From the NCBI RefSeq assembly GCF_040954835.1, contig NC_090703.1, forward strand, positions 12,705,001 to 12,769,000: a stretch of DNA of 64,000 nt, written 5' to 3'. Numbering within the stretch: the stretch's first letter is position 1; the number at the start of each line of letters is the position of its first letter. This DNA is from Lepisosteus oculatus (lineage: Eukaryota; Chordata; Actinopteri; Semionotiformes; Lepisosteidae). Shown in pieces: positions 14,706 to 27,200 of the stretch. The translations under genes were made by a program, and so were the position numbers. The notes under the pieces are model-generated. The model did not search any database and was not told where the DNA came from. It saw only the letters and a program-made list of their open reading frames with translations.

Positions 14706-17700
14706 GTGTGTGGTGGTATTGCTGAACCCGAAGAAGAATAAACAGCACCACATCCTTAACAGCTCCAGGTGAGGCAACCAAGGAATCTAAATTTGTTTTA
14801 ATCGGGTTACCTTGAATGACGTTGTCCCTCATTAGACATCAGTTTGAGAATTCAACATTCAACAGTCTTATTCTTGTTTTCCAAGTGTATTTGCTTTGGA
14901 TGCATACAGATAATGTTCTAGAATTGGCACAAAACACCCTGGGGTGTTGGGAGGAGGGCTTTATACTTGAGAAGTCTTCTCTTGTGTCTGGACGGTTTCC
15001 AGAAATAAATACTGGAGCACATGCTTGTCTTGGAGCAACATGTTTTGACTGCTGCTCTGATTGTATTTAATGTAATTTTACATCCCAGAATTATGCTCAG
15101 CCTGTTATGAAATACTCGGTTCCCCCTGACTCTGAAGCCCTTATATGAACATTAAAGACATTAAGAGTATAAAGTGTGACCTCACTTAATATCCTCAGCA
15201 ACTTCTTTTCTGGGGGACTTGACCAGAAGTTGTGAGGCACATTGACTTCTGCTAATTTTCTGCCCCTGGTCTAGTAGAATCGCTGTGTTAATCTGGTCCT
15301 CCCTAGAGGTAGAAGCTGTGTGCATCAGGAGCTGAGAGCCTTCAACCTCCATAATCAGGGCTGAACTGGCACAAATAACAGAATTATCTGTTTAGCTCAT
15401 GCCTCTGAGGACCCTGCAGCACATGACGCATCACTTCCCTGTGTATATAAATGCACTCTAGCATATTGGTGTACAAAATTAATAGAATGCAGATTGAAAA
15501 TTATCTGCTGTAGTGTTATCTTCTCAATGAAGGATTCCTTACCTAATGTTGATTCACACACCCTGAAGTACACACGGCACGTCACCTCAGTTGGTCATGA
15601 TCATAAAAGGGGGACTCGCATCTCCTACCGTGATGGATCTTAACCGTTGAGTTTGTTTACAGCCAGGCAGCAGCACAAGATTAATTACATTGCAGTAGGC
15701 ATTTTAAAGACCAAGGATTCATGCCAGATCCTGCATAAGCACAGCACATGTCCAGCTCCTGCTCTTTGTCAGAAAAGGTTACACGGTTACTTCTGTAGCT
15801 TCTTGCTTAGGGACTCAGCAGTGAATTATCAAATAGATTCATGTCCTGAATGAATTGAGCATGTTGTGATCAGATAATCAAGGCTAAACCCATCCAGTCT
15901 CATTTTCACTGAGTATTTTGTACTGGGAAATGAAGGGAGAAAACTAAAGTGCTCCTAACCTCCAGATAGCATATGTTTTCCCCACATTTGCAAATAAATA
16001 GAAATAGTTTTTATCCATATGTTCTTTTATTTTTTGTCTCATTAATTGAAAGATTGCATTAATGCTAGAGCTGGACTTGAGTGGAGCTAGGGTTAGGCTT
16101 CAAATTACTGATAAAATTCATTTAGTGCTTTGGTTGTGTTTCAAATTCTTGAATTAAGAATGTGTGATCCAGGTATTCTCTTACTGTAGCTTAAGGCTCT
16201 TGGCATGTTTATAATAAACTATGCCAAATCCACACCCTGACAAAAAAAATCAAAATAGCACCACAATACCATATAAACCGTAGGATTTTGTCTTGTACAA
16301 ATATTACCATTCTGGAACTGTAATATTCATGGAACTGTAATTCTAATTCTAGCATGGTTCTTTAGTACAAATCATATTTATACCCTTTGCATCAGTTGAA
16401 AGCAAAATGTTTCTTTACAAAGCCTCAGATGGCATTTTAACACTGGTAGGGACACATTCAAATATTTTCTTTTTGTTTCTGATAAAATTAGTAAATACTA
16501 AGGAGCATGGAAAGAATATAGAATATTACTTCAAGTAAAGTTGTTGAAGCATTCTTTGTCGTCTTTGTTACTTAGCAGATCATGTATGCAAAATGGATGT
16601 CGGCAAAATCGACACCCATTGGAAAAGCCTACATTTTCTAAAAAGAAAGTCACGTGTACCAAGAAACACCTGGTGTACTGGTGTGAACTTTGATATTTGT
16701 GAAAGTTCAGAGTCTCTTTATGAGTGCTCTTTGATGTGTTCAGCATTGTTTTTGTTGTGTACTACTGAGTTCTTCTGGAAATTGCTTATGCAAAGTTGGA
16801 AACCAGGTACTGTATGTAGCATTCACCAAAATGTTTTTCTCTTCCTTTTTTCTAGGAAAACAATTACAGCTTTATCTTTCTCTCCTGATGGCAAATACTT
16901 GGTCACAGGGGAGGTGAGTCATTCCTCCTCTAAATGTTTCGATTAATATACTGTCAGGATTTGCTGACCTCTGTAAATTCCCTGCCACCTGGGGCGATAT
17001 TTCCTAATTTATGACATCGATTTCAGCAATACACCACAACTGTACCTAACCTCGCTCTTCTAACCACAGGAATCAAGTCAATGTGCAGAATCCTGACTCC
17101 TGTCTAGTTTTGAAATTGGTGTTCATGAAACAATTGCTAAAGCAGTAGAATCCTAACAGGCTACTTCATTTTAATGATGAATTCTTCTATGATCACAATT
17201 GGCAACTTCTAGTACAAATCCTGTTTATTTTTATTACACTTTGGTCCCTGTGTTTGTGTATGTGAGAGCTCTTTAGTTTGTATGCTCTATGAGGAGCTGT
17301 GGCTTGCCCCCAAGGCAAAAAACTGACTTACAGCACAGTAAAATCCCTAGTCTAGGTGCATCTTTTTTCTGTTATCATGGCCACACCCTTGTTGCCCATG
17401 ACATGTTAATTATTTAATTAATTAATTATTATTGAAGCTGGTTAAGTGCATGCATTCAGGGTTGCCATGGTTGTGCCAGGCATGATGCCAGCTCATTGCC
17501 TGACTCAGGGAGGCAGAGAGCGAATGGCACAGGAAAGTGGCAGGCAGCCGGCCACGGGCACACGTGCCAGCTCATCTCTCATTCCTCCAGTCTGCTGGGA
17601 TTTTTTAATGCACTCCAACCCACACTTCTACCCCACTAAAGCACTGGCCCTGTTTGATCCTGCAATGTACCCTCTAATCCCCTTCATTACAGTCACAGCA

Positions 17701-20700
17701 GGGGTGAGATATCATTACAACCACTCTATCACTCTAAACGAGTTTTTATTTAGATTGGTTGAAATGTGTTAACCTCCCTGAAAGCTGTAAAGTGCGCAGA
17801 ACTATACATATGTAGAATACCATGCTACATACAGTAACAGCACCATTAAGACCACTTCACTGTGACTGTAAATCTATTGCAAACAAATGAAACGCCAAGC
17901 ATAAAAAACACTGGGGAAAAAGTGCTGCAATTTGTTTCTTTTGCTACTGAACGAACATTTCAGGATGCTTTCTTTGGCCTGTCTACTCACTATGTAGTGG
18001 CAACACAGAACATATACAGCACTAACAAAAACTATTTCAAAATAGTTCAAAAACTGCATAAAATTGCATTATAAAACTATAATATTGACTGCCAACAGGA
18101 TCAGGGAATAGGACAAGCCTGGGAGGATAATGGAAAGAAAGAAAACAGGATTTCATGACAATGTGAGCAAAGCCTTTCTCACTGCCAAAGAGCAATAGAG
18201 TGCAGAACTAGATAATCTGCACTATCTAAAGAAATGGTGGCCTTTGTGTTTCACTGTTCCATTCCTAAAGCATGACCTGCCCTAAGCTGCCTTGGTCACC
18301 TATTCCTTCCCCTTGAGGAAATTATCAGATTAAATACTGGGCTATTGACAGCTTGCCCTCAACAACTGTGCCTGCAATAGGATGAGTGATTACAGAAGAC
18401 TACAGAGATTCTCAGAGATCCAGTGCAGTGCAAAAGCCACAAATGCAAGAGGATTTCTATAAAGAGTTTGAACAAAAAATACTACCTACTGCCATCACTC
18501 CCACCACCTACTGTATGTTATCTGTGCTCCTAAGCCTGGTCCACAAAGGTACACAAACGGAGAAAGCTCTGGAAATCTGCCAGCTGCATATGCATATTGC
18601 CAGTACAGTTTAAGCTGTATTCATTTCACTACAAAAAAAACACGGAAAATATAATTAGTCTTTTGATCCCTGTTCTCTAGAGAGAACCTCCCCTCTCTTT
18701 GGTCTCTCTCTACCTGCGTCAGCTTGACAGTGACATACCCCTCACAGAAAGGACTGCAAATGAGTGGGCTGGCAGCTATTGAGACAACTACCACCATGAG
18801 AAAACTTGGTATTGATGTGTGGATGTTCTTAAAATCTTTGATCCCTGTACAGTATGAGAACAAAAGAACACAATGGGTCCTAGGATGTGAACCAGCTGTT
18901 TCTTGAAAGAAGCCAGGATTTCAGCTTCAGCGGTGTGGCCAGGTTGCTTGTTTGAGACTCCCACAGAGCGGAATGATGTAATGTCAGTGGCGTGCGCAGC
19001 CTGTGCCAGTCTCCCTGCGTTCACACCCTGCCGTGCTCTCTCCTCAGAGTGGGCACATGCCAGCAGTGCGGGTGTGGGATGTGGCAGAGAGGACCCAGGT
19101 CTCGGAGATCCAGGAGCACAAGTATGGAGTGTCCTGCGTGGCCTTTTCTCCCAACGGCAAGTACATTGTCAGCGTGGGCTACCAGCACGACATGATCGTC
19201 AACGTTTGGGCCTGGAAGGTAGGCCTCTCTTTGTGGGGTACACTGTGTTTTGTGCTGCTGGGGTCAGCATCGCTAAATGTCATCCCTGCCCTTCTGTCTG
19301 GTGATTCTCTCTGGCCTTAGTGGGAACCTTGCATGACTTGGCTTCCTAGATGCCAGGCCCCTCTCCTTGGTGTATGTCTCTGTATTTTGTCTCTTTTTTT
19401 CCTGTCGTGTGCCTTCAGCTTGACTTAACTGCTTTATTCTTCTCATGTGCTTTGTCACTTCATCACACTACATCTCTTGATTTCACTTGTCTTTCCAACA
19501 TAAAACTCTTGGTCAGATTTTGGGATGTCTGCACAGGCCATGTGAATCATGAGGGTGCTTTTTCTTTGTTTTTTACACATTCTTCTGAAGAAATGGAGAG
19601 CTGTTAAACAATAGGGGGAGGAGAGTGACCCACTTGTTTTAATTTTCTTAATTATTTTGGTATGTTCAAGGACTTCTCGCTCTCTGTTTACAAAAATAAT
19701 CTGGTTAAGAGTCCTCACAAGGCACATAACAAACTGAGCTGTGAACATTAACAACAAAGGCGTCTCTTGTGGACTTCAAAAAAAGAAAGCCAGTAAGCAC
19801 TTTTCAGGCCAAACTAAAAAAATCTATAGTAAGTACACTTTCACAGTCAAGCACAAAGGCCTGTTTCACAACTTCTCGAGTACCACATTCTTTATTAATC
19901 TTTTTTTTCTTTCTTTTTTCAGAAAAATGCTGTGGTGGCTGCCAACAAGGTCTCCAGTAAGGTGACAGCAGTATCATTTTCTGAGGACAGCTCTTATTTT
20001 GTCACTGCGGGTAACAGGCATGTGAAGTTTTGGTACCTGGACCACACAAAGTCCTCCAAGGTATTCCATCCATTAAAACATTGCCTGCTGGGATAGCTTT
20101 AGTCTTTTGTTGTTGCATAAAAAGATAACATGCTGTTATACACTTTTGCACATCATTTACTGTACAATCTTCAATCCTGCTTGCTGCTATTTCAAAACTA
20201 ACCTGGGCCATATGAAAGCATATGCACAACACTTTAAAGTGAGTTTATTATCAGAGTGATATCCCAGTTCCCAGATTGATATGTTATTGACTGTTTTCAC
20301 GCTGTAGTGGTCTGTGGAAACAGTGGAGCTCAGGTTTCAACGAGAAGGCTGATTCAGTAGCCCAGTTAATACCACAGTCCCACAGACTGTAGGTCGGCCT
20401 TGAAATGTTCTTATCCTGCAAGACCACTAATTACTGTATTCTAACCAAAGCTAGCAGTCTTCTTTTTCTTTACTGTACTTGTTTTGGAGACTGCTGATCT
20501 CATACATTGACATGGAGATTTCTGGAGATATCTGGTTCTAATCCAGGTATTAGAGTTCAATGTGACACACTTAGGAGATGCCTGGGTTTAGATGTGTTAG
20601 TGTTAAAAAAAGTGTATTATAGTACAGGCTGTATGAATTGCATGATAATAATTTAATTACTTATTTAGGCAATATGAATAGGATAGTTGGCTGCCAGGGA

Positions 20701-23700
20701 GGGTTTGCCACTGCCGTACATTCATACAAACCATCAATCACAATAGATGACTCCTGTTTTATCATATCTGTAGTATTTTAAACACAGCTTTGTCTGCCAC
20801 ATAGTTTTGCTCACAGTTGGGAAGCATTTGCAGATCCCTAGCATTATATTATTGGATTACTACAGATGTTATATGGGTGAATGACTCTCTCTTGTCCGTG
20901 CTAGGTGTTGGCAGGAGTGAATTGAGTCCTTCTTCAGAATTATTCCCAGCTGCCCTTCTTGGCCTCGTGCCTGTCTCTGCCTGCCCTTTTTTCACAATTG
21001 AAACTACCAATGATCTATACCTATCCAGTTAGGAACTATCAGTACTTTTAAGATTTGACTCCCTGGCAATCACACGTGTACTTGGGAGAGCCCTGGAGTG
21101 AATGTACACTCTAGTGTGTCAACATGTTCATGTGACATGCTTACACACAGAAATGTTCATCATGTGACATGTCTGGGGAAGAAGCACATCTCCTGCTGAC
21201 GTCACCTCAAATCTGCTCTTGCCCAGCAGGTCACAAAGTAGTGTTTGCTGGAATGTTGTGAGAGCTTGGGACGACCTAATTCCACCTCCACCCTGAAAAG
21301 TGTCACTTTTCCAGTTGTGGAATCCTAGTGCACCTCTCGTGTACCTATCGTTGTGTATCCTGTCCGACCCCTCCCTGTCTTTTTCCATCAGATTCATTTA
21401 CATTGGCTGTTTCCAGCTATAATTCTAGCAGAGGTGTAACTGTAAGGTGTTTGCTCTCCTGCTTACCTAAACCTTAGTTATAGCTAAAACATACTGTAGT
21501 TTGCCAGACTGAATATACTATGCCATATATACTGTTCATGCTAGCTCTAGCTCCAGAACAAAGCCAGACTGAATATACTATGCCATATATACTGTTCATG
21601 CTAGCTCTAGCTCCAGCATTTTAATTTGGATAATTTGACATTAAGCACACAAATCTATGTATATACCAGACATGCATTGCAAGGTTTAAAATACTGAAAA
21701 CATTCACCTTCAGATATGTCATGGAAAACATCTGTTTTGAAACGAAAATCCATTAATAGGGTTACTAATATATATACAATTAAAATACATTTGGCAGCAA
21801 ACGTTTGCTCCACTACATCTGTCTTTGTTAGCTTTTATATAGCTTTCTTAATCATGTGATTTTTAACTGACATTAATTAGAATTTGGAATGCAGGCAGAC
21901 CAGCTAGTTAATGAGTCCCTCTTTTCACACTACCCCGTGCTTTCCCTCCCTCTTTGTATCCCTGTCTGTGAGTTGCTCGGTCTCCTCAGGCTTCTTGCTT
22001 GTGTGTCTTGTCCAGGTCAATGCCACAGTGCCACTGCTGGGCCGCTCTGGTCTGCTCGGGGAACTCCGCAACAACTTTTTCAGTGATGTGGCCTGTGGGC
22101 GCGGGCGCAAGGCAGAAAGCACCTTTGTTATCACCTCCTCCGGCCTGCTGTGCGAGTTCAATGACAAGAGACTATTGGACAAGTGGGTGGAACTACGGGT
22201 GAGTGTGCCTTGCCCCCAGGGACAACTTCATCTGCAGGAGTTTCATTGCTCTCTTAAATAGAATCATTGGATTGATGAAAGAACATGACTTGGTTATATT
22301 AAGAAAGATGGGTTTAATAAATTTTAAGACTATTTCCTTTTGTTCACTATAAACACTCTTCAAATGATTCGGTGCTCTTTGCAAAATTGTTGACTAAAGT
22401 GTGCATATATCTATATATTCAGGTTGAATCCACAGTAGCCTTGGAAGACTCACAAGGTATTAACTCCACTATCTAATTTTGGTCTGTTCTGCTTCTTCTC
22501 TTTTCACACTGAGCAGAACACAGACAGTATCACAGTAAGTCGAAGCTTAGTCACTACCTCGCCAACTGGTACCACTCCCATGCCACCTCCCATTGATCAT
22601 CAGTCTGCACTTTCAGAAGTGTTTCCTGGAGTGTCCACCTCAACACCTTTTGCATACATACTATCATTCATCCCCACTCCTTTGCCCTGGACTTGCAGTG
22701 TGCAGGACATCATACTGTATTTTACTGGAATCACCAATTTTTAATTACCTCAGCTTACTACCACAACTCTTGTACCCCACTCAGGAGATAGGAATGTACA
22801 GGCATCTTCCAAAATATGTTGTCATGCTTCCTGTTCTTGTCCCAGTGTCACTGCAGCTTCATCTAGAAACTATCAGGTGTGTGGCAAGCCGCCATTTGCC
22901 AGGGTACTCCAGCCAACTTACACCTACCCATCTTTCATGTCCCTGCTAGGGAATCACATTCCCATTTGGCTAATGTTGTAACCATGCAACTGACCTGACT
23001 AGTGTAACAGGGCGAGCCACACAGGAGCTCCAATATCAGGAATAATTTTAGAGTGCAAAGGAACAAGTAACAGGTTTATTCCATGCTGAAAAAAAGAAGA
23101 AAGAGAACACAACGTTTCGGCTGTGGAGCCTTCTTCAGGTGTCAGACACCTTTGCAGCCTACGCATGCTGACGCAGCTACCCACCTGAACTATAATTTTA
23201 GAGTGATTGATGATAACTCTGTGGATTCATATAGTGGCCTAGAATGAGGTCTCTTGTGAATTCTCTTTGAAGAGGTGAGCCTGGTTCCCCAGAGACACAA
23301 CATATATTCAGTTCCAGCGTAGGAATTCTCCTGGGTGATCTAGGTCATCTGGACAAGCACATTCTGTGTTGTGGTGAAGTGAAGCAAATTTGGTCATGTC
23401 TAAGGCAGTGAGTAACGCACAATCAGGCCATTGTAGTAGTGGTTAATGGGTAGTGAGAGCCAACTTAGGAGAGCAGACAATGCAACCCTGTTCACAAGTC
23501 CAAACTATCACATGAAAGATGCATTCCAGCAGGGCATTTGATTATCTTAATTTTGTAATTGTTCACTGAACGTCCTAGGTCCTTGCACTTGAGAAACCAT
23601 GAGCAGTGTTCTTTTTTTCAGGGTGTTTATAGCTGCATAGGTAAAGATCCTCATCATAAGACATTAATTATCTCAATTAAAAGTCTCTGTCCACTGATTC

Positions 23701-24251
23701 AAAATAAACTGCAGTTGAAAGGTGACTCCCAGACAAGCATATTCACACACAAACTTCTGTGGACATGTAAAGGAACAGTCACCAGCACTGAAATCATTAT
23801 TTACACCCTTTATTAGGCTTGTTCTGTTGCAAGAATAGAATGCAGTTAGAAATGAGTAGTCTTGGGTTCTGGTTCTCATCCTTGACCTGGAACTAGAAAC
23901 ATGAGCCACCAGCATTGGCAATACTTTAGTCTATTGGGATCACTACAGTAAATATGCATTGCCATTTTTTAAGGTATTACCTATGCAGGTAGTACACATT
24001 TCTTTGTACACTACCCTTTCACCTTCATTTCCTTGAGTAATTATCCCCTGTAGAGGTTTGCCAAGTATAACATGGCTCTTATTCCTCCAGACAAGCCTGG
24101 CCACCTCCATCTCGGTGAGCGAAGAGTTCATATTCTGCGGCTGTGCCGACGGGACGGTCCGAGCGTTCAATCCCATCAACCTGCACTTCATCTGCACTCT
24201 GCCCAGGCCACACAGCCTTGGGACTGACATTGTGACAGTGACTGAGGCCAG
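14706..24251 (+). CDS. mapkbp1: mapkbp1 segment 1: first WD40 propeller, exons at 14,706-24,251
   Basis: Exons are 14706-14768 ([20 protein letters not shown]), 16856-16913 ([19 protein letters not shown]), 19048-19218, 19923-20060, 22016-22198, 22517-22534 (microexon) and 24091-24251. All have AG acceptors and GT donors, and phases match at each join: the first exon ends in AG and the second starts with G, completing Arg. Landmarks are [49 protein letters not shown] and [15 protein letters not shown], all WD40 strands conserved in MAPKBP1. The introns hold a 60-bp tandem duplication (21,503) and a Penelope-like repeat (23,056). The region 17,400-17,700 is locally GC-rich but non-coding as far as I can see. 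Confidence 0.93.
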
Positions 24252-27200
24252 GTGAGCGGTTTGGGGCAGGATTGGGCTAGATTAAGATGCCACTTTTCAA
24301 AGTGAGAGGCTAAGGCTGCTTGTTGGTTAGTGGGGAACTAGCGGGGTGTTAGCGGTTATATTGAGAGATCGGAGCCCTGAATAAGGTATAAAAGTCTAGT
24401 AATTCCACCCTTGTTGCTTGTGTAGATACACTGCCAGCCCCACATTGCCTTACAGGTGAGTGAGTTCTGGTTGGAGGAGTGGTCAGTCTCTTCCTGGCAT
24501 CACAGAAATCTTGCTGGTCCCAGGAATCACTGCTGTGTAGCAAATTGAGGAAATCCAGGCACATCTTACCGCCCCAAATTCCAGTAGTACTGCGACAGTT
24601 GTGCTCTGCCAATTGGGGAACTCCAGACACAGTCAAGTATTGTCATTAATGGCTGGACCATAGGATCTCACCTTGTGTCTTGAACAACTGCCTGTGCTGT
24701 TCAGAACCCGTAGCATACGTCCATATTGACCAATGAAATAATTCAATTAGTATGTTCTTTCATCTTTTTTATTTTTGTAATGTCTACTTGTGAGTTCAAA
24801 AGCATAATTTTATAACGCACTTCTCCAAGTGATTGCCAGGAAATTGACAGTAGAACACAAGCTCACCTGGTTTTGTGCATTCTGTGGTGCATTGCTGTGC
24901 CACATTGATATGCTTCCCTTTTTCATATCCTCTTTGTCAGAATTTCTTTTTGAACCCAGTCATAATTGCCAGGACAAAAAAGAAAAGAAGGAAATACAGT
25001 TGGCATTAATCATAAGCCATTTAAGAAGTATGTTTTTGAATGGAGGTCTTTGATTCAGAATGAGCTGTTCTAATGAGATTTAACACAATGCATACTTAGT
25101 CCTGGTGCTGATTCCAGGACCTGGCTAGTGTGGCATTCTGTGGGCTGTGTGGAATCTGACTCGGCCCAACAGGATGCAAGTATGAATACTTTCAATAAAA
25201 AGCAAAACAATTCCTCCCTTTTTCATTATTTATGCAGGACATATGTGGGTTTTGCTTGAATTATAAAGAGATTACAACTGCTTAGAATTCCATACTGTCC
25301 ACTAGGGATTTTTGAAATCTGTTGTTGTTTTTCAAGACTCTTGAAGGGCTATTGAGAATTTCTTGTCAATTTCCCCTTGTAGATAAGCATGAAAAGCACT
25401 TCTGGCATGTTACCTGAATGTTTTCTGATAATCAGTGCATTCTCCCTTAGAATAGAGACTACCACAAGTCATTCTTTGTACAGTAGTCTCTGTAATATTC
25501 ATGGATCCTTACTGGCAGTTATTTATGCAAGCAATTTATCTGCATAGATCTTATCTCGATTCATATCTATTTCAGTGGTTGTTATGTATTAACATCATTT
25601 AACTAAAGCACTAGGCTGAGCATCTTTTAGAATGCTGGTATAATTTTCAATAATAGTAAAATCTGGTGTGTAAGTTCTGTGATTAGACATACTGTTAGTC
25701 AGTATAGTACTACAAGTTAATGTTTTTCATGAGTCGTTGAGTAGATATTACGTTTGGAGTGTTTTCAACACCTTTTTTCAAGGGAAAGAAGCACTAACCG
25801 AAATAAAAGGGGGTGGGTGTTTGGGTTTGGTCATTTCCGTCTGGTGTGCTTTTGTTCCTCAGCATGCTGCTGCTAGTATAGTTTACTTGTCTTTCGGGTC
25901 ATCGGTCAACAACGCTACCTATGCCCTCTCCCCTCTTGCCAGTCACCTCTTCTCCTACAAGCTGGATGCTCGTTACCCGGACACGGTGGCGGTGACCTAT
26001 GACCCCACAAACCGCTGGCTGTCCTGTGTGTACAACGACCACAGCCTGTACACGTGGGATGTGCGCGATCTTCGGAAAGTGGGCAAGGTGTATTCAGCAC
26101 TTTACCACGCTGCCTGTGTGTGGAGCGTAGAGGTAAGATCGGCATCAGCCCAATCAGTCTTATTGCAAGAATGGAGGATTGTGGGACAGTGCTGTGTGTG
26201 TACTTCTAACTATTTCTGTTCAGTATGTCCATGAGCTGTATGCCCTTTGTGCTGTAGTGATGTGCGACAGGCTTTTGCACTGTTTGTGGTGCTGTGCTGA
26301 ATTGACAGCCATGTCTCTGTGTGTCAGGTGTACCCAGAAGTGAGTGACAGTGCTCAAGCCTGCCTCTCCCCTGGCTCCTTCTTCAGCTGCTCTTCTGACA
26401 ACACCATACGGCTTTGGAACATAGATGGGCACAGTGCCACTCTCACCCGCAATGTCATCAGCAATGTGAGTCTGCCAGCCCCTCCAGTACAACTCACTGT
26501 CTCACACTATATGAAACATTTACCCATCAACATGGCCAAGCAATGAAAACACAGTCAGGAATGACAGAGAGATTAAACCAAAGTGGGCTGTCATCGCAGT
26601 CTGACGTGTACAGTGTTTGTGGTCACTTTCTGTGGACCTCTTTACAAAAGTGTGTAAAAGTGAATGAGTATAAATCCTGTGCTGGTGCAGGATTGGAGGG
26701 GGGAGGAAAATTGCTGCTCAGAATGTTGTGATTCATCATAACATGTCTGGAGAAGCATTTCTAAACAGTGACTGAGGAAGTGATTCAGTTTTGATTGCTG
26801 CATTGGAGAACTCTTCAAAGATCAACGTCCGAGATAAAGATCATTCCATTTTCAGAATTTGAGCTCAGGAAACCAGCAAAGAATCGTTTGCTGCCTTCTT
26901 TTGTCTTTGAAGATTTGTTTAAAGAATAATGGCCCATAGTTAAATTAAAATGTCTAGGTTTTAGATTGATTTTTTTAGTCAATTGTGTATTCGAAGAATC
27001 GTAGGTAGATTCTGACATTAGTTTACTTAGCTTCTTATGGTAGTGAAAGTTTCAGTATCTCTTCCCATATGTCATGGTCTTATTGCGACACAGTTGTTAA
27101 CAAAAAACTGACCCTATGTTTTTCTGTGTCCCTATATGTCCAGGACCTCCTGAAAATGATCTATATGGACAACAATACTGCCTCCCTGCTGGACACTGAG

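Noticed and set aside
17440..17730. GC-richer island in a mapkbp1 intron, possibly an exon or promoter
   Set aside because: The open frame has no similarity to WD40 sequence, and the flanking exons (16913 and 19048) already join exactly. Perhaps an unrecognised repeat.
18386..18613. 75-codon plus-strand frame in a mapkbp1 intron
   Set aside because: No recognisable motif, no splice sites that would fit mapkbp1 phases, and no match to the known protein; chance open frame.
18860..18970. Possible old repeat (AAGCCAGGATTTCAGCTTCA and following)
   Set aside because: Vaguely familiar from fish repeats, but I could not define ends, a tRNA promoter or a second copy in this window.
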